Source of the DNA: Peptococcus simiae
GTDB lineage: Bacteria; Bacillota; Peptococcia; Peptococcales; Peptococcaceae
DNA length: 23,583 nucleotides
Assembly: GCF_046097595.1 (NCBI RefSeq)
Contig: NZ_JBJUVG010000017.1
Location: forward strand, 1 to 23,583
Direction of reading: 5' to 3'
Shown here: positions 1-8,034 of the stretch, one piece after another
How the letters are laid out: every line of letters starts with the position of its first letter
How positions within the stretch are numbered: position 1 is the first letter of the stretch
Notes under the pieces: generated by a model
What the model was told of the DNA's origin: nothing
The model's input: only the letters and a program-made list of their open reading frames with translations
The model's database searches: none
Program-made: the position numbers and the translations under genes

Positions 1-1
1 A

Positions 2-3000
2 GTATTAAAAAAATATCCCAGGCTAGGCATAGGATTTGATCTAAATGTAGAAGGTGAGGTCGTTCCTGTAACAAATAAAATAAACTACAGTATTTTTGAG
101 TATTTATATTCAAAAACATTAGTTGAAGCTAAACAACTAGCTCAAAGACTGGTTAAAGATACTTACTTTGACCTAAAAAAAGGCTATCTTTTCAGATGGT
201 TTTTTATTGACTGTGAAGAATCAAAGCAACAACTTATTGTATGTGTATTTCATCATATAATTTGTGATGGAGCATCTATTCAAGAATTAGTGCAGAATAT
301 TTATCATGAATATTGTATAGATAATTATAAAGTTACCATAACTAATACTTATTCAGATAAAAACTATGAAAGTTCAAGTAAGTATTGGGAAGAGTATCTA
401 AAAAATTGGAATTATAAAAACAATGCTCTTCAAACGGAATTTTTAAAGGGAAATGTTTCGACTGATGCTTTCAAAATAAGGATTGAGGAAATAACAAAAA
501 TTGCAGAAGATCATAATGTAAGGAGATCGGCAATATATTTATCTTCTATAGGCGGTGCGATAAGAAATGTTTTTGGTATTAAAGAACCATTGTTAGGTAT
601 ACCAGCTGCTATTAATGAAAGTTCAATTAATAATATAGGGCAACGTAGTTCTTTGGTTTTTATTGTTAATAGATATAACTCTGATATACATGAAGATATA
701 TTGCAGCAAAGTAAGGATTTATTACTTGGAATGGTAAATTCTATGCCATTATCAAGGATAATATCAGTAGCAAATATAAAAACAGATAATCGATTTGAAG
801 CTAATATTCCACAAATTGTAGTTACCATAATTCCGTATTCATTAAGAAAATTAGAATGCTTTGATTGGGGAGTGGATTCCTGGGAATATTTGTTAGGAGG
901 AGACCGTTACCCTATTCTCATTTCAATATTCGAAGATGAAGAATTTGCTGATATAAATATTCAGTCCCATTATACTTTAGAAGAATCAAATAATATTAAT
1001 AAAACTATTTTAAATTATATGGTTTCGTATATTAAAAACGCAGGTGAGTATTTTAAGAAGATAGCTACTTGTTCATTTGATAATATAAAAAAATATCAAG
1101 AAATAAATGTTTCAAATGAACTCCCTTATTCTATTAGACAAAGTGCCTTGGAAATGTATTTAAAAAGGGAAGAAAATTCCATATGTATAGAGGAGGATGA
1201 AGAAGTATATTCAACGAGCTTTTTAAATTCTGCCGTAGCATATTATATAAATACATGGGAACAGGCAGATTACAAAATAGTGACTGTTGCAATAAAAGAA
1301 AAAAGATTGTGGGCAACAGTTGCAGCTATGATAGCTGCATTTATATCTGGAAGACGATTTGTCATATTATCTGACAATGAAAAACTTTCGGAAAGAGATC
1401 AATATATTATTGAAAATTCTAGTGCAGATATTCTTGTTTCAAACACAAGTTATGATTATGATATTCCATATGTTATTATAACAAAAGACTTTGATAATTA
1501 TAATTTAAAGAAAACAGACGAATATTCTATTTTAACATCAGATGCATATTTGGTTTATACTTCAGGCACTACTGGTAAACCTAAGGGGGTTAGAATTGGA
1601 CCAGATACAGTAATGCAATTAGTAAAAAACACTAAAAAGTATCTGTCTAATGAAAAATCACGCATTTATCAATTTACAGAGCATACCTTTGATGTTTTCA
1701 TACAAGAGGTTTTTTATACTATTTTAACTGGAGGTGCTCTTATCTCTGAATCAGGAGTATTAAATAGTGAGTTGCCTAAATTACCTAGAATATTAGAAAT
1801 GAAAAAAATCGATAGTCTATTTTTACCTTATGCTGCATTATCTGCCCTTGCGACATCTACGAAAGATGCTGCAAAATATTTATCCAAACTAGATGTAATA
1901 TTTGTAACAGGAGAGCAGTTAATAATTACGCCTCCGATTAGGAAATTATTTATAAATTGTAGAGTTCGTTTAGTTAATATGTATGGTCCTTCTGAGACTC
2001 ATGTTTGCTCATTTTTTGAATTACCTAAAAGTCCATCTATTTGGGAAAAAGAGCCATCTATTGGAAAGCCGGCTTATGGATATGATTTTTTAGTAATATC
2101 GCCTTCAGGTTTACCTGTAGCCACTGGAGTTCCTGGTGAATTGGTTGTATTGGGGAAAAATATTCTTAATGGATATATAAGTAAAAATGAAAATTCTGTT
2201 AGTAATATGAATTCTTCTTATAGGACAGGTGATATGGTAGTATGCAATAATGAGGGTTACTATAGTTTTTTAGGGAGAAATGATGATCAATTAAAAATTA
2301 GTGGTCATAGAATTCACTTGGGTGCCATCGAAGCTATGTTATCTGAAATATCAGGATTTCCAATAGTGGTTTCAGCAGTTTCTCAAGCGAATAAAACAAT
2401 AATTATAGGACATTATGAAGAAGGTTTATCTAAATATAAAAAGGAAGAATTGCTGGAATTATTTAGAAATAAAATGCCTAATTATATAGCTCCTAAAATA
2501 ATGATGCAGTGTAAGTCCTTTCCTAAAGGACGAACTGGTAAGATTGACAGGAAATCTCTTTTGAATAGAGCTAAAGAATATTTAGAAATTAATAAGCACA
2601 TATCGGGAATAGAATTGAATGTTGATGAGTATCAATTTGTGAAAAAAATTTGGGAAAAAGTATTAAGTATCCCAGTTAATGTAGGAAATAAATCGTTATT
2701 TGATTTAGGTGGCACATCTTTAGATGCTTTACAAATATATGGAGCTATTTCTGAGAAATACGATATTGATTTTAGTGTATTAATGAAAATACCTACTATA
2801 CAAAATATGTCATCTGTTCTTAAAAATAAAAAACAAATGGAAAGTCTTGATCTTGAAAAATATTTAAATAGATTCTCAATACCGTCAATTGTAGGCTCAC
2901 AAAAGAGAAAACATGAGGACTTGACTCTTATTACTGGTAGTACGGGATTTCTTGGTGCACATTTATTATCAAGTATAATTTCCAAGGGTAACAAAGCAAG

Positions 3001-3961
3001 AGTTCTTGTAAGAGGAGACAATGCTAATCATGCAAAGAGAAGATTGAAAGAGAAATTTGATTTATATGAATTAGATTGGAACGAGGATCTTATAGATGTA
3101 ATTCCAGGAGATTTAACAAATGATGATGACGTTGCTAAATTTGTATCTAAACCAGCATCTAGATTAATACATGCGGCTGCAGAAATAAATTTTATTAAAT
3201 CCTTTGAAGAAATAGTAGATAGTAATGTTAAAGGAACATATAAACTACTAAAAAGTTGTAGCCACATGCAAATACCATTAGTTTACGTATCAACGACAGC
3301 TGTTTTTCCTTCAAATGATACACTTAAAGAGGTTACAGAATCTGATAAGCCTGGCTCATCAGATAATTTATTGTTTGGATATCCTCAGTCAAAATGGGTG
3401 GCAGATAAACTAGTTGAAAAATTTCAATCAAAAGGTCATGATGTTTATATTGTAAGAGCAGGGCGTATAGGTCCTTCTACTAAAACTGGTTCAATGAGAA
3501 TGGATGACTTTTTTCTTTTACAACTCAAAACTATCTTGAAACTTAATGCTATTCCTAACTCATTCTTTAATATTAGTGAAGGGATTGATTTAGTACCAGT
3601 AGATATTATAGCAGAAGTAATAAGCAATCAAGATTATTTAATGAAACATCCAGTATTGCACATAGTTTTAAATGATAGAATTACTTGGCAAGAAATTATT
3701 CAAATTTTAGGAATAAAAGACATGGTTAAAAGAGTAAACTTTAATAACTGGATAAAATTGCTAAAAGAAGATAGTTCAGCAGAATTAAATGTTATTAGGA
3801 CTTTGATACCATTAATAGAATCTGGTAAGTTAGCTCAAGCATCCTACCCTGTAAGAACAAACTTTGGAGCTGAGTTATCAGAAAAATTTGGAGTTAATCA
3901 CAATAAAAGTCTAGAGTCATTAATTGAATTAATTAAATTTAAATTAAAACTAGAAAAATAG
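2..3961 (+). CDS. Nonribosomal peptide synthetase, C-A-T-reductase module (5' partial)
   Basis: The frame is open to the left edge, so this is the last ~1319 residues of a longer protein; the GTG at 290 lies inside the condensation domain and is not the start. The condensation active site HHIICDG is encoded at 251-271. Adenylation motifs follow: LVYTSGTTGKPKG (~1552-1590), NMYGPSETHV, YRTGD, GRNDDQLKISGHR and a terminal GRTGKIDRK. The thiolation site is DLGGTSLD, with the phosphopantetheine serine at 2717-2719. The last ~350 residues are a short-chain-dehydrogenase-type reductase with GSTGFLG (~2936) and a YxxxK pair (YPQSK, ~3380). Family knowledge: such terminal reductases use NAD(P)H to release the thioester as an aldehyde or alcohol, and C-A-T-R ends are known from aureusimine-type pyrazinone synthetases. 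By-eye alignment to GrsA gives the specificity residues D-V-Q-F-F-T-M-V-C-K, which I cannot assign to a substrate. Upstream modules, if any, are outside the window. Confidence 0.95.
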   Translation, partial: VLKKYPRLGIGFDLNVEGEVVPVTNKINYSIFEYLYSKTLVEAKQLAQRLVKDTYFDLKKGYLFRWFFIDCEESKQQLIVCVFHHIICDGASIQELVQNIYHEYCIDNYKVTITNTYSDKNYESSSKYWEEYLKNWNYKNNALQTEFLKGNVSTDAFKIRIEEITKIAEDHNVRRSAIYLSSIGGAIRNVFGIKEPLLGIPAAINESSINNIGQRSSLVFIVNRYNSDIHEDILQQSKDLLLGMVNSMPLSRIISVANIKTDNRFEANIPQIVVTIIPYSLRKLECFDWGVDSWEYLLGGDRYPILISIFEDEEFADINIQSHYTLEESNNINKTILNYMVSYIKNAGEYFKKIATCSFDNIKKYQEINVSNELPYSIRQSALEMYLKREENSICIEEDEEVYSTSFLNSAVAYYINTWEQADYKIVTVAIKEKRLWATVAAMIAAFISGRRFVILSDNEKLSERDQYIIENSSADILVSNTSYDYDIPYVIITKDFDNYNLKKTDEYSILTSDAYLVYTSGTTGKPKGVRIGPDTVMQLVKNTKKYLSNEKSRIYQFTEHTFDVFIQEVFYTILTGGALISESGVLNSELPKLPRILEMKKIDSLFLPYAALSALATSTKDAAKYLSKLDVIFVTGEQLIITPPIRKLFINCRVRLVNMYGPSETHVCSFFELPKSPSIWEKEPSIGKPAYGYDFLVISPSGLPVATGVPGELVVLGKNILNGYISKNENSVSNMNSSYRTGDMVVCNNEGYYSFLGRNDDQLKISGHRIHLGAIEAMLSEISGFPIVVSAVSQANKTIIIGHYEEGLSKYKKEELLELFRNKMPNYIAPKIMMQCKSFPKGRTGKIDRKSLLNRAKEYLEINKHISGIELNVDEYQFVKKIWEKVLSIPVNVGNKSLFDLGGTSLDALQIYGAISEKYDIDFSVLMKIPTIQNMSSVLKNKKQMESLDLEKYLNRFSIPSIVGSQKRKHEDLTLITGSTGFLGAHLLSSIISKGNKARVLVRGDNANHAKRRLKEKFDLYELDWNEDLIDVIPGDLTNDDDVAKFVSKPASRLIHAAAEINFIKSFEEIVDSNVKGTYKLLKSCSHMQIPLVYVSTTAVFPSNDTLKEVTESDKPGSSDNLLFGYPQSKWVADKLVEKFQSKGHDVYIVRAGRIGPSTKTGSMRMDDFFLLQLKTILKLNAIPNSFFNISEGIDLVPVDIIAEVISNQDYLMKHPVLHIVLNDRITWQEIIQILGIKDMVKRVNFNNWIKLLKEDSSAELNVIRTLIPLIESGKLAQASYPVRTNFGAELSEKFGVNHNKSLESLIELIKFKLKLEK

Positions 3962-3976
3962 ATGCAATGATTATCA

Positions 3977-4013
3977 AAAGAGCTAGTTTTAGAAATAATG
4001 ATTATAGCTCTTT
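3977..4013 (+). terminator. Hairpin after NRPS gene, weak terminator
   Basis: AAAGAGCTA (3977-3985) pairs perfectly with TAGCTCTTT (4005-4013) across a 19-nt loop, 16 nt after the NRPS stop codon. The trailing sequence ATAATAC is not a clean U tract, so this may be an inefficient terminator or an mRNA 3'-end stabiliser. Confidence 0.4.
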
Positions 4014-4227
4014 ATAATACAATAAAAAGGTATTTAAATGAGCTTAACCCATAAACACTGATATTTAGAACTTTTATTCAAGTGTATATACGATTCTAAC
4101 AATTCAAAAGAAAGACATATGATAAGGATAAAAAAGTCCATATTTGGGCAAACAAAGAACTTTAAGAATGATGAAATAAATAAAATAAAAAACATGAACA
4201 TAATAAAGGTACAGGAAGATAAATATT

Positions 4228-4256
4228 GGCGGTCTTCGGACTGCCTTTATTTTTTT
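4228..4256 (+). terminator. Rho-independent terminator with UUCG tetraloop (copy 1)
   Basis: GGCGGTC pairs with GACTGCC (one G-U) around a TTCG tetraloop and is followed by TTTATTTTTTT. This is a canonical intrinsic terminator. It closes the NRPS transcript and insulates the precursor gene. A near-identical copy lies at 10199-10230. Confidence 0.85.
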
Positions 4257-4328
4257 GTAAGTTTGCAGTATTTACTCATGTAATTAAATTAAGAATGAAA
4301 TAAAATATGGTTGTAAGGAGGTGAGAAT

Positions 4329-4454
4329 ATGAAACCTGAAATCGTAGCAATGGGTAATGGTTGCAAACTATGTGCGGGATGTACAGGATGTATGTTCTGT
4401 GGTCCTAGTCCAGCAGCTGGTGTAGGTGTAGCTGGTTTTGTAGGATTCTTCTAA
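4329..4454 (+). CDS. Five-cysteine RiPP precursor peptide, subtilosin-like sactipeptide candidate
   Basis: A 41-residue ORF begins at ATG 4329 behind a near-perfect Shine-Dalgarno AAGGAGGTGA (4315-4324, 4-nt spacing). After a short start MKPEIVAMGNG come five cysteines at residues 12, 15, 18, 21 and 24 (CKLCAGCTGCMFC), then a Cys-free hydrophobic tail GPSPAAGVGVAGFVGFF. The layout recalls subtilosin A, whose SboA precursor has an 8-residue leader, an NKGC start, N-terminal cysteines, a GPIP turn and an AG..GLFG tail. In that family, Cys sulfurs are joined to alpha carbons of C-terminal residues. The next gene is an AlbA-like radical SAM enzyme, which supports the precursor role. I infer up to five thioether donors with acceptors in the tail. 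Alternatives are a ranthipeptide or another Cys-rich rSAM product. The leader cleavage point is unknown. Confidence 0.85.
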   Translation: MKPEIVAMGNGCKLCAGCTGCMFCGPSPAAGVGVAGFVGFF

Positions 4455-4493
4455 GAAGAAGGGGGAAATTCTTGGATAACAAGAATGAGAGTA

Positions 4494-4601
4494 AAAAGTT
4501 ATGTTTACTAGTCTAATATATAAATATGACAAATAAAAAAACCTATAATTAATTTTTTATAGTTTTTTAGTCGATTTGTTTTGAGACTAGTAATAACTTT
4601 T
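4494..4601 (+). repeat. Nested inverted repeat between precursor and maturase genes
   Basis: AAAAGTTA (4494-4501) and TTACTAGTCT (4505-4514) pair with AGACTAGTAA (4584-4593) and TAACTTTT (4594-4601). This gives 18 bp interrupted only by a 3-nt bulge, with a second hairpin (4536-4568) inside. A smaller stem, ATTCTTG/CAAGAAT (4468-4486), lies just upstream. The whole forms a long RNA structure between precursor and maturase. It could set a precursor-to-enzyme expression ratio, or could be a small palindromic insertion. Confidence 0.6.
4536..4568 (+). terminator. Leaky terminator or attenuator inside the inverted repeat
   Basis: An A6-C(C)-TATAA arm pairs with TTATA-G-T6 (one bulged C) around an 8-nt loop. 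The stem ends in six U's. Placed after the precursor, it fits partial termination that makes precursor mRNA more abundant than maturase mRNA. Confidence 0.5.
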
Positions 4602-4666
4602 GATAAGTTTACAGCTAAAAAAGTTTTGTCTGTAGGATGTAGTATTAAGTCGGGGGATATGAAAAG

Positions 4667-6028
4667 GTGTATTTAAAGGCTAAAAATATAAAAGCAATTG
4701 AAAAACAAAAAAATGCCAATATTTTGGTTGTTGAAAATAGATATGAGAAAATGGGTGAATCTCTTTATAGAATAAATAATGATGCAACAAACATAATACT
4801 TTGGTTAGATGGAAATCATACATTTGATGAAATTGCTAAAAAGATGTGTGATAATAATACGAGCTTAATTGAAGAAGCTAAAATTAATTTAAATGAATTT
4901 TTAAATTCTTTAATTCTCAATTATGGCATTGTTATTGATAGATTAGAAAATCCGAGATATGATGAAATAAGGGTTTTAGGAAATGGTAAAACACAGTACC
5001 CATCAGCAATATCTATTGAAATAACACATACTTGTAATGTAAAGTGCTTACATTGTTATGGTGAATATTCATGCTATAATAAATTTAAAGACAATACTGA
5101 ATCGATATTTAAAGTACTAGAAGATGCAAGAAGATCTGGTACTAGAGTAGTAGAATTTACGGGTGGAGAAGTTACCTGTCATCCAAGATTTCTTGATATT
5201 TTAGACAAGGCATATTCTTTAAATTATCATTTAGTAAGTATTTTATCAAATGGAACAAACTGGAATGAAGACTTGTTTAATGAAATATATAAAAATAGGG
5301 ACAAGACGGTAGTACAAATAGATCTACATGGAGACAATGACGATTATATTAATTGGTTTATGGGTTCTAGAATAAAAAACATTTCGAATATCATAAAAAG
5401 AAATATAGTTAGGATTCACAAAATGGGAATATATATGAGAATTGTAACTATGATAACACCGAATAATATAGATCAATTAGAAAATATTGCTGATTGGATT
5501 CATGAAAATGGCATAGAGACTTATGGTTTATCTTCAATTATACCAATGGGAAGAGCTGCTTTAAAAGACAATAATAATTTATTATTAAAAACTAAAGAAG
5601 ATTCTGAAAAACTGAATGAAGTTATTTCAAAAATAAATAATAAGTATGGATATGGTTTTCTATATCAAGTAAAGGACGGAGATCCAAACGTTAAAAATTG
5701 TGGAGCATTTACAAGAAATCCATCTATTACTCCAGAGGGAGATATTAAATTTTGTGCTATGGATGATCAAACACTTATAAAAAGCTTTGGCAATGTATTT
5801 AATACTGATATCGGTAAGCTATACACAGAAAATTATAAAATATTAGATTTGATAAGAAATATAGAAGCACCTAGCTATGTAAATTCCGAGTGTGAAAATT
5901 GTGAGAAGAAATTTTTTTGTAGTGAATGCATTATAAGGGGACTCATTGGAGCAAAAGAAATAGGAGTAGAAAATTGTGCTTGGTTTAATAATAAGTTAAA
6001 TGATGAGTTTAGGAGGCTTTTAATATGA
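4667..6028 (+). CDS. Radical SAM/SPASM peptide maturase with PqqD-like N-terminal domain (AlbA-like)
   Basis: The product is 453 residues, close to AlbA of subtilosin synthesis (448). Residues ~1-95 resemble a PqqD-like RiPP recognition element (LYRINNDATNIILWLDG). The radical SAM core carries C123xxxC127xxC130 for the SAM-bound 4Fe-4S cluster and a TGGE motif at 165-168. The C-terminal SPASM domain has C345, C363, C409, C412, C418, C421 and C437, enough for two auxiliary clusters; the GxxxxC lead-in and the final cysteine are both present. Expected chemistry is Cys S-to-alpha-carbon thioether formation on the precursor at 4329, by analogy with AlbA; regiochemistry is inferred. The start is GTG 4667, with GGGGG at 4652-4656 as a distant SD. 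An ATG at 4659 opens only a 5-codon out-of-frame ORF overlapping this start. The stop overlaps the next gene by 4 nt (ATGA). Confidence 0.93.
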   Translation: MYLKAKNIKAIEKQKNANILVVENRYEKMGESLYRINNDATNIILWLDGNHTFDEIAKKMCDNNTSLIEEAKINLNEFLNSLILNYGIVIDRLENPRYDEIRVLGNGKTQYPSAISIEITHTCNVKCLHCYGEYSCYNKFKDNTESIFKVLEDARRSGTRVVEFTGGEVTCHPRFLDILDKAYSLNYHLVSILSNGTNWNEDLFNEIYKNRDKTVVQIDLHGDNDDYINWFMGSRIKNISNIIKRNIVRIHKMGIYMRIVTMITPNNIDQLENIADWIHENGIETYGLSSIIPMGRAALKDNNNLLLKTKEDSEKLNEVISKINNKYGYGFLYQVKDGDPNVKNCGAFTRNPSITPEGDIKFCAMDDQTLIKSFGNVFNTDIGKLYTENYKILDLIRNIEAPSYVNSECENCEKKFFCSECIIRGLIGAKEIGVENCAWFNNKLNDEFRRLLI

Positions 6029-6687
6029 ATGTAATCGAAGTAAAAAACATGAGCAAAAACTTTAAAAATAAAAAGCTATTCAACAGTTTTTCTTTAGAAA
6101 TTGAAGAAAATACAGTGCATGCAATAGTAGGTCCTAATGGTTCTGGAAAAACTTCGCTTCTGAGAATATTAACGAATTTATATTATGAAGATAATGGAAA
6201 AGTTATCGTTAAGGGAAATCATGCAATGCTTTTAGAGAATGATTATTTGTATGAAGATAAGACTGGAATAGAAAATATAAAATTATATGGTTTATATTTT
6301 GGATATGAGCCTGTAAATTACAAAAAATATTCTGAGCTTCTTCAAATAACAAATGATTTAGATAGGAAAGTATCAACATATTCTAAGGGAATGAAAAGGA
6401 AATTATCTTTATTAATTATTGTAATGATGAATAGGGAGATAATATTTTTAGATGAGGTAACTAGTGGGGTAGATCCAATATCAAGAGTTGAGATTAGAAA
6501 ACTCATAAAATTACTAAAGGATGAAGGTAAGACCATAGTAATTACTAGTCATGACCTCTCAGAAATTGAAAAGATAGCTGATAAAGTATCTATGATTAAA
6601 TCAGGAGAGTTACTTTTTACAAAGAATATTGGAGAAATTAAGGGAGAGAGCTTAGAAGATTTATTTATAGAGGAAGGTACAAAATGA
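6025..6687 (+). CDS. ABC transporter ATP-binding protein
   Basis: A 220-residue cytosolic ATPase. Walker A is GPNGSGKT (36-43). The signature region is YSKGMKRK (119-126), a degenerate form common in ABC-2 type exporters. Walker B is IIFLDE (~139-144), followed by the D-loop SGVDP and switch His 176. The start overlaps the maturase stop (ATGA), and the stop overlaps the first permease, so it is translated as part of the RiPP operon. It most likely powers export of the modified peptide or self-immunity together with the next two membrane proteins. Bacitracin- or lantibiotic-type immunity exporters have the same one-ATPase, two-permease layout. Confidence 0.95.
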   Translation: MNVIEVKNMSKNFKNKKLFNSFSLEIEENTVHAIVGPNGSGKTSLLRILTNLYYEDNGKVIVKGNHAMLLENDYLYEDKTGIENIKLYGLYFGYEPVNYKKYSELLQITNDLDRKVSTYSKGMKRKLSLLIIVMMNREIIFLDEVTSGVDPISRVEIRKLIKLLKDEGKTIVITSHDLSEIEKIADKVSMIKSGELLFTKNIGEIKGESLEDLFIEEGTK

Positions 6688-7397
6688 AAAATAAGATGAA
6701 TATTAATAGAGCCTGTAGGTACTATTTAAGTAAAGACAAGGATTTTATTTTAAATTTATTATTATTTACTTTGATTTCTCTTGGCTTTATTTTTTTACTA
6801 TATAAGGGGATGTTTGATTCTAGAGGAAATGATTATATTATATTAATGCTATATGTACTAATGCTTGGAATTTCATTAATTATGTCTAATTCTATGGTTG
6901 TTAATTTGACAGTCAAGGATAAACTAAATAAACGTATTGAATTTATTCTAGCATCAGGAATTAATATAAAAGATGTGATTAAAGCCTATGCAATAGAAAT
7001 GTGGAGACTATCTTCTATTGTTCCATTTTTATTATTTTTCCTAACTTATGTCCTAGTAGACTTTAAAATCGAATTTAAGTGGATTGTAGGCATATTTGTT
7101 ACAATGATAGGAATGACTTACTTTGAAATACTATTTTTTAACCTTATAAGCTTATCCCAAAAAAACTTCAAGTTTTTCAAAAATATAGTTTTCTTTGGAA
7201 CAACAATTTTAATTTACATGATAGGCACTTTTTCAGAGAAGATTCTATCATTAATAGAAAGATATAATCTAAATCTTATTTATATCATTCTAGGTATAAA
7301 TATTGGCTTAGGATTAATCTTTGCAGTTTTTTCTATGAAAGATTTGTCTAAGATAAACAATGAATCTATAATTAATAAAGAAGGGTCATGGTCATGA
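6684..7397 (+). CDS. ABC-2 type permease subunit 1
   Basis: A 237-residue, very hydrophobic protein with about six membrane segments (around residues 20-42, 48-70, 108-127, 130-155, 165-185 and 195-215). A cytosolic loop after the second segment reads KDKLNKRIEFILASGINIK. The second permease has a matching loop, so the two are diverged paralogues and probably form a heterodimeric channel with the upstream ATPase. It starts inside the ATPase stop (4-nt overlap) behind GAGGAAGG. No lantibiotic-specific motif was recognised, so substrate assignment rests on the operon context. Confidence 0.85.
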   Translation: MKNKMNINRACRYYLSKDKDFILNLLLFTLISLGFIFLLYKGMFDSRGNDYIILMLYVLMLGISLIMSNSMVVNLTVKDKLNKRIEFILASGINIKDVIKAYAIEMWRLSSIVPFLLFFLTYVLVDFKIEFKWIVGIFVTMIGMTYFEILFFNLISLSQKNFKFFKNIVFFGTTILIYMIGTFSEKILSLIERYNLNLIYIILGINIGLGLIFAVFSMKDLSKINNESIINKEGSWS

Positions 7398-8032
7398 AGT
7401 TAGTAATTAACGATTTAAGAAAGCTTTTAGATAAAAATGCCTTATTAATGTCTCTTATGGCACTAATCTGCTCCTTTATGGCTCTATTTTTTGCTGATGG
7501 AGGAAGCCAAGAGATAAATAAGGTCATCAATACAATTAAAATTGATGGGATTTTAATACTTTTTGTAATGTTTGGAGTAGAACTCGCTAAAAATACCTTG
7601 GTATCAGATAAGATTAGCAAAAAGCTTGAATTTTTACTTGCAAATGGACTTTCTATAAAAAAAATTCTAGCCAAATATTTGTTTAGTATTTATTTAGGGG
7701 CTTTGATAATAGTCCTTCCAAGCCTTGTATTAAACCTAGTTAAACTTGATCTAAGCTTAACCATTGGTATAAACTTAATTTTATCAAGTTTTCTTTACAC
7801 TCTAATAATAGTTTTTGTAATTCTTAATACTAGAAACATGAATAAAATAAATTCTCTCCAAATTCGGTTGATAGGACTATCTTTAGCTATTATGATAACA
7901 TCTGCCATTGTATATAATTTTACAAACTCCTTTACATTTTATTTTCTTACTAAGTTTATTATCTTAGCTTCAATTATTATATTTTTGGGTATTAATATTA
8001 ATAAAGAAAGGATTGTAATTAGTTACTATTAG
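7388..8032 (+). CDS. ABC-2 type permease subunit 2
   Basis: A 214-residue integral membrane protein with about six predicted helices. The loop DKISKKLEFLLANGLSIKK matches the loop of subunit 1, which indicates an old tandem duplication. The ORF opens at ATG 7388 and overlaps the preceding stop by 10 nt; ATG 7394, two codons in, is an equally possible start. It ends 2 nt before the sensor kinase start. The likely role is partner subunit of the peptide exporter or immunity pump. Confidence 0.85.
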   Translation: MVMKLVINDLRKLLDKNALLMSLMALICSFMALFFADGGSQEINKVINTIKIDGILILFVMFGVELAKNTLVSDKISKKLEFLLANGLSIKKILAKYLFSIYLGALIIVLPSLVLNLVKLDLSLTIGINLILSSFLYTLIIVFVILNTRNMNKINSLQIRLIGLSLAIMITSAIVYNFTNSFTFYFLTKFIILASIIIFLGININKERIVISYY

Positions 8033-8034
8033 AT

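Larger units (their letters stand above)
3962..4328. other. Intergenic region between NRPS and RiPP precursor
   Basis: This 367-base AT-rich stretch has no convincing ORF. It holds a hairpin directly after the NRPS stop, a strong UUCG terminator near its right end, and then about 60 bases of probable promoter DNA before the precursor gene. A -10-like TAAAAT sits at 4301-4306, but I see no good -35 for it. Confidence 0.6.

Noticed and set aside
290..292. GTG as the start of the NRPS gene
   Set aside because: The same frame is open to the left edge and encodes the condensation motif HHIICDG upstream of it.
511..3627. Several minus-strand ORFs of 60-129 codons inside the NRPS gene
   Set aside because: They are antisense shadows of a conserved multidomain gene, with no SD and no recognisable domain.
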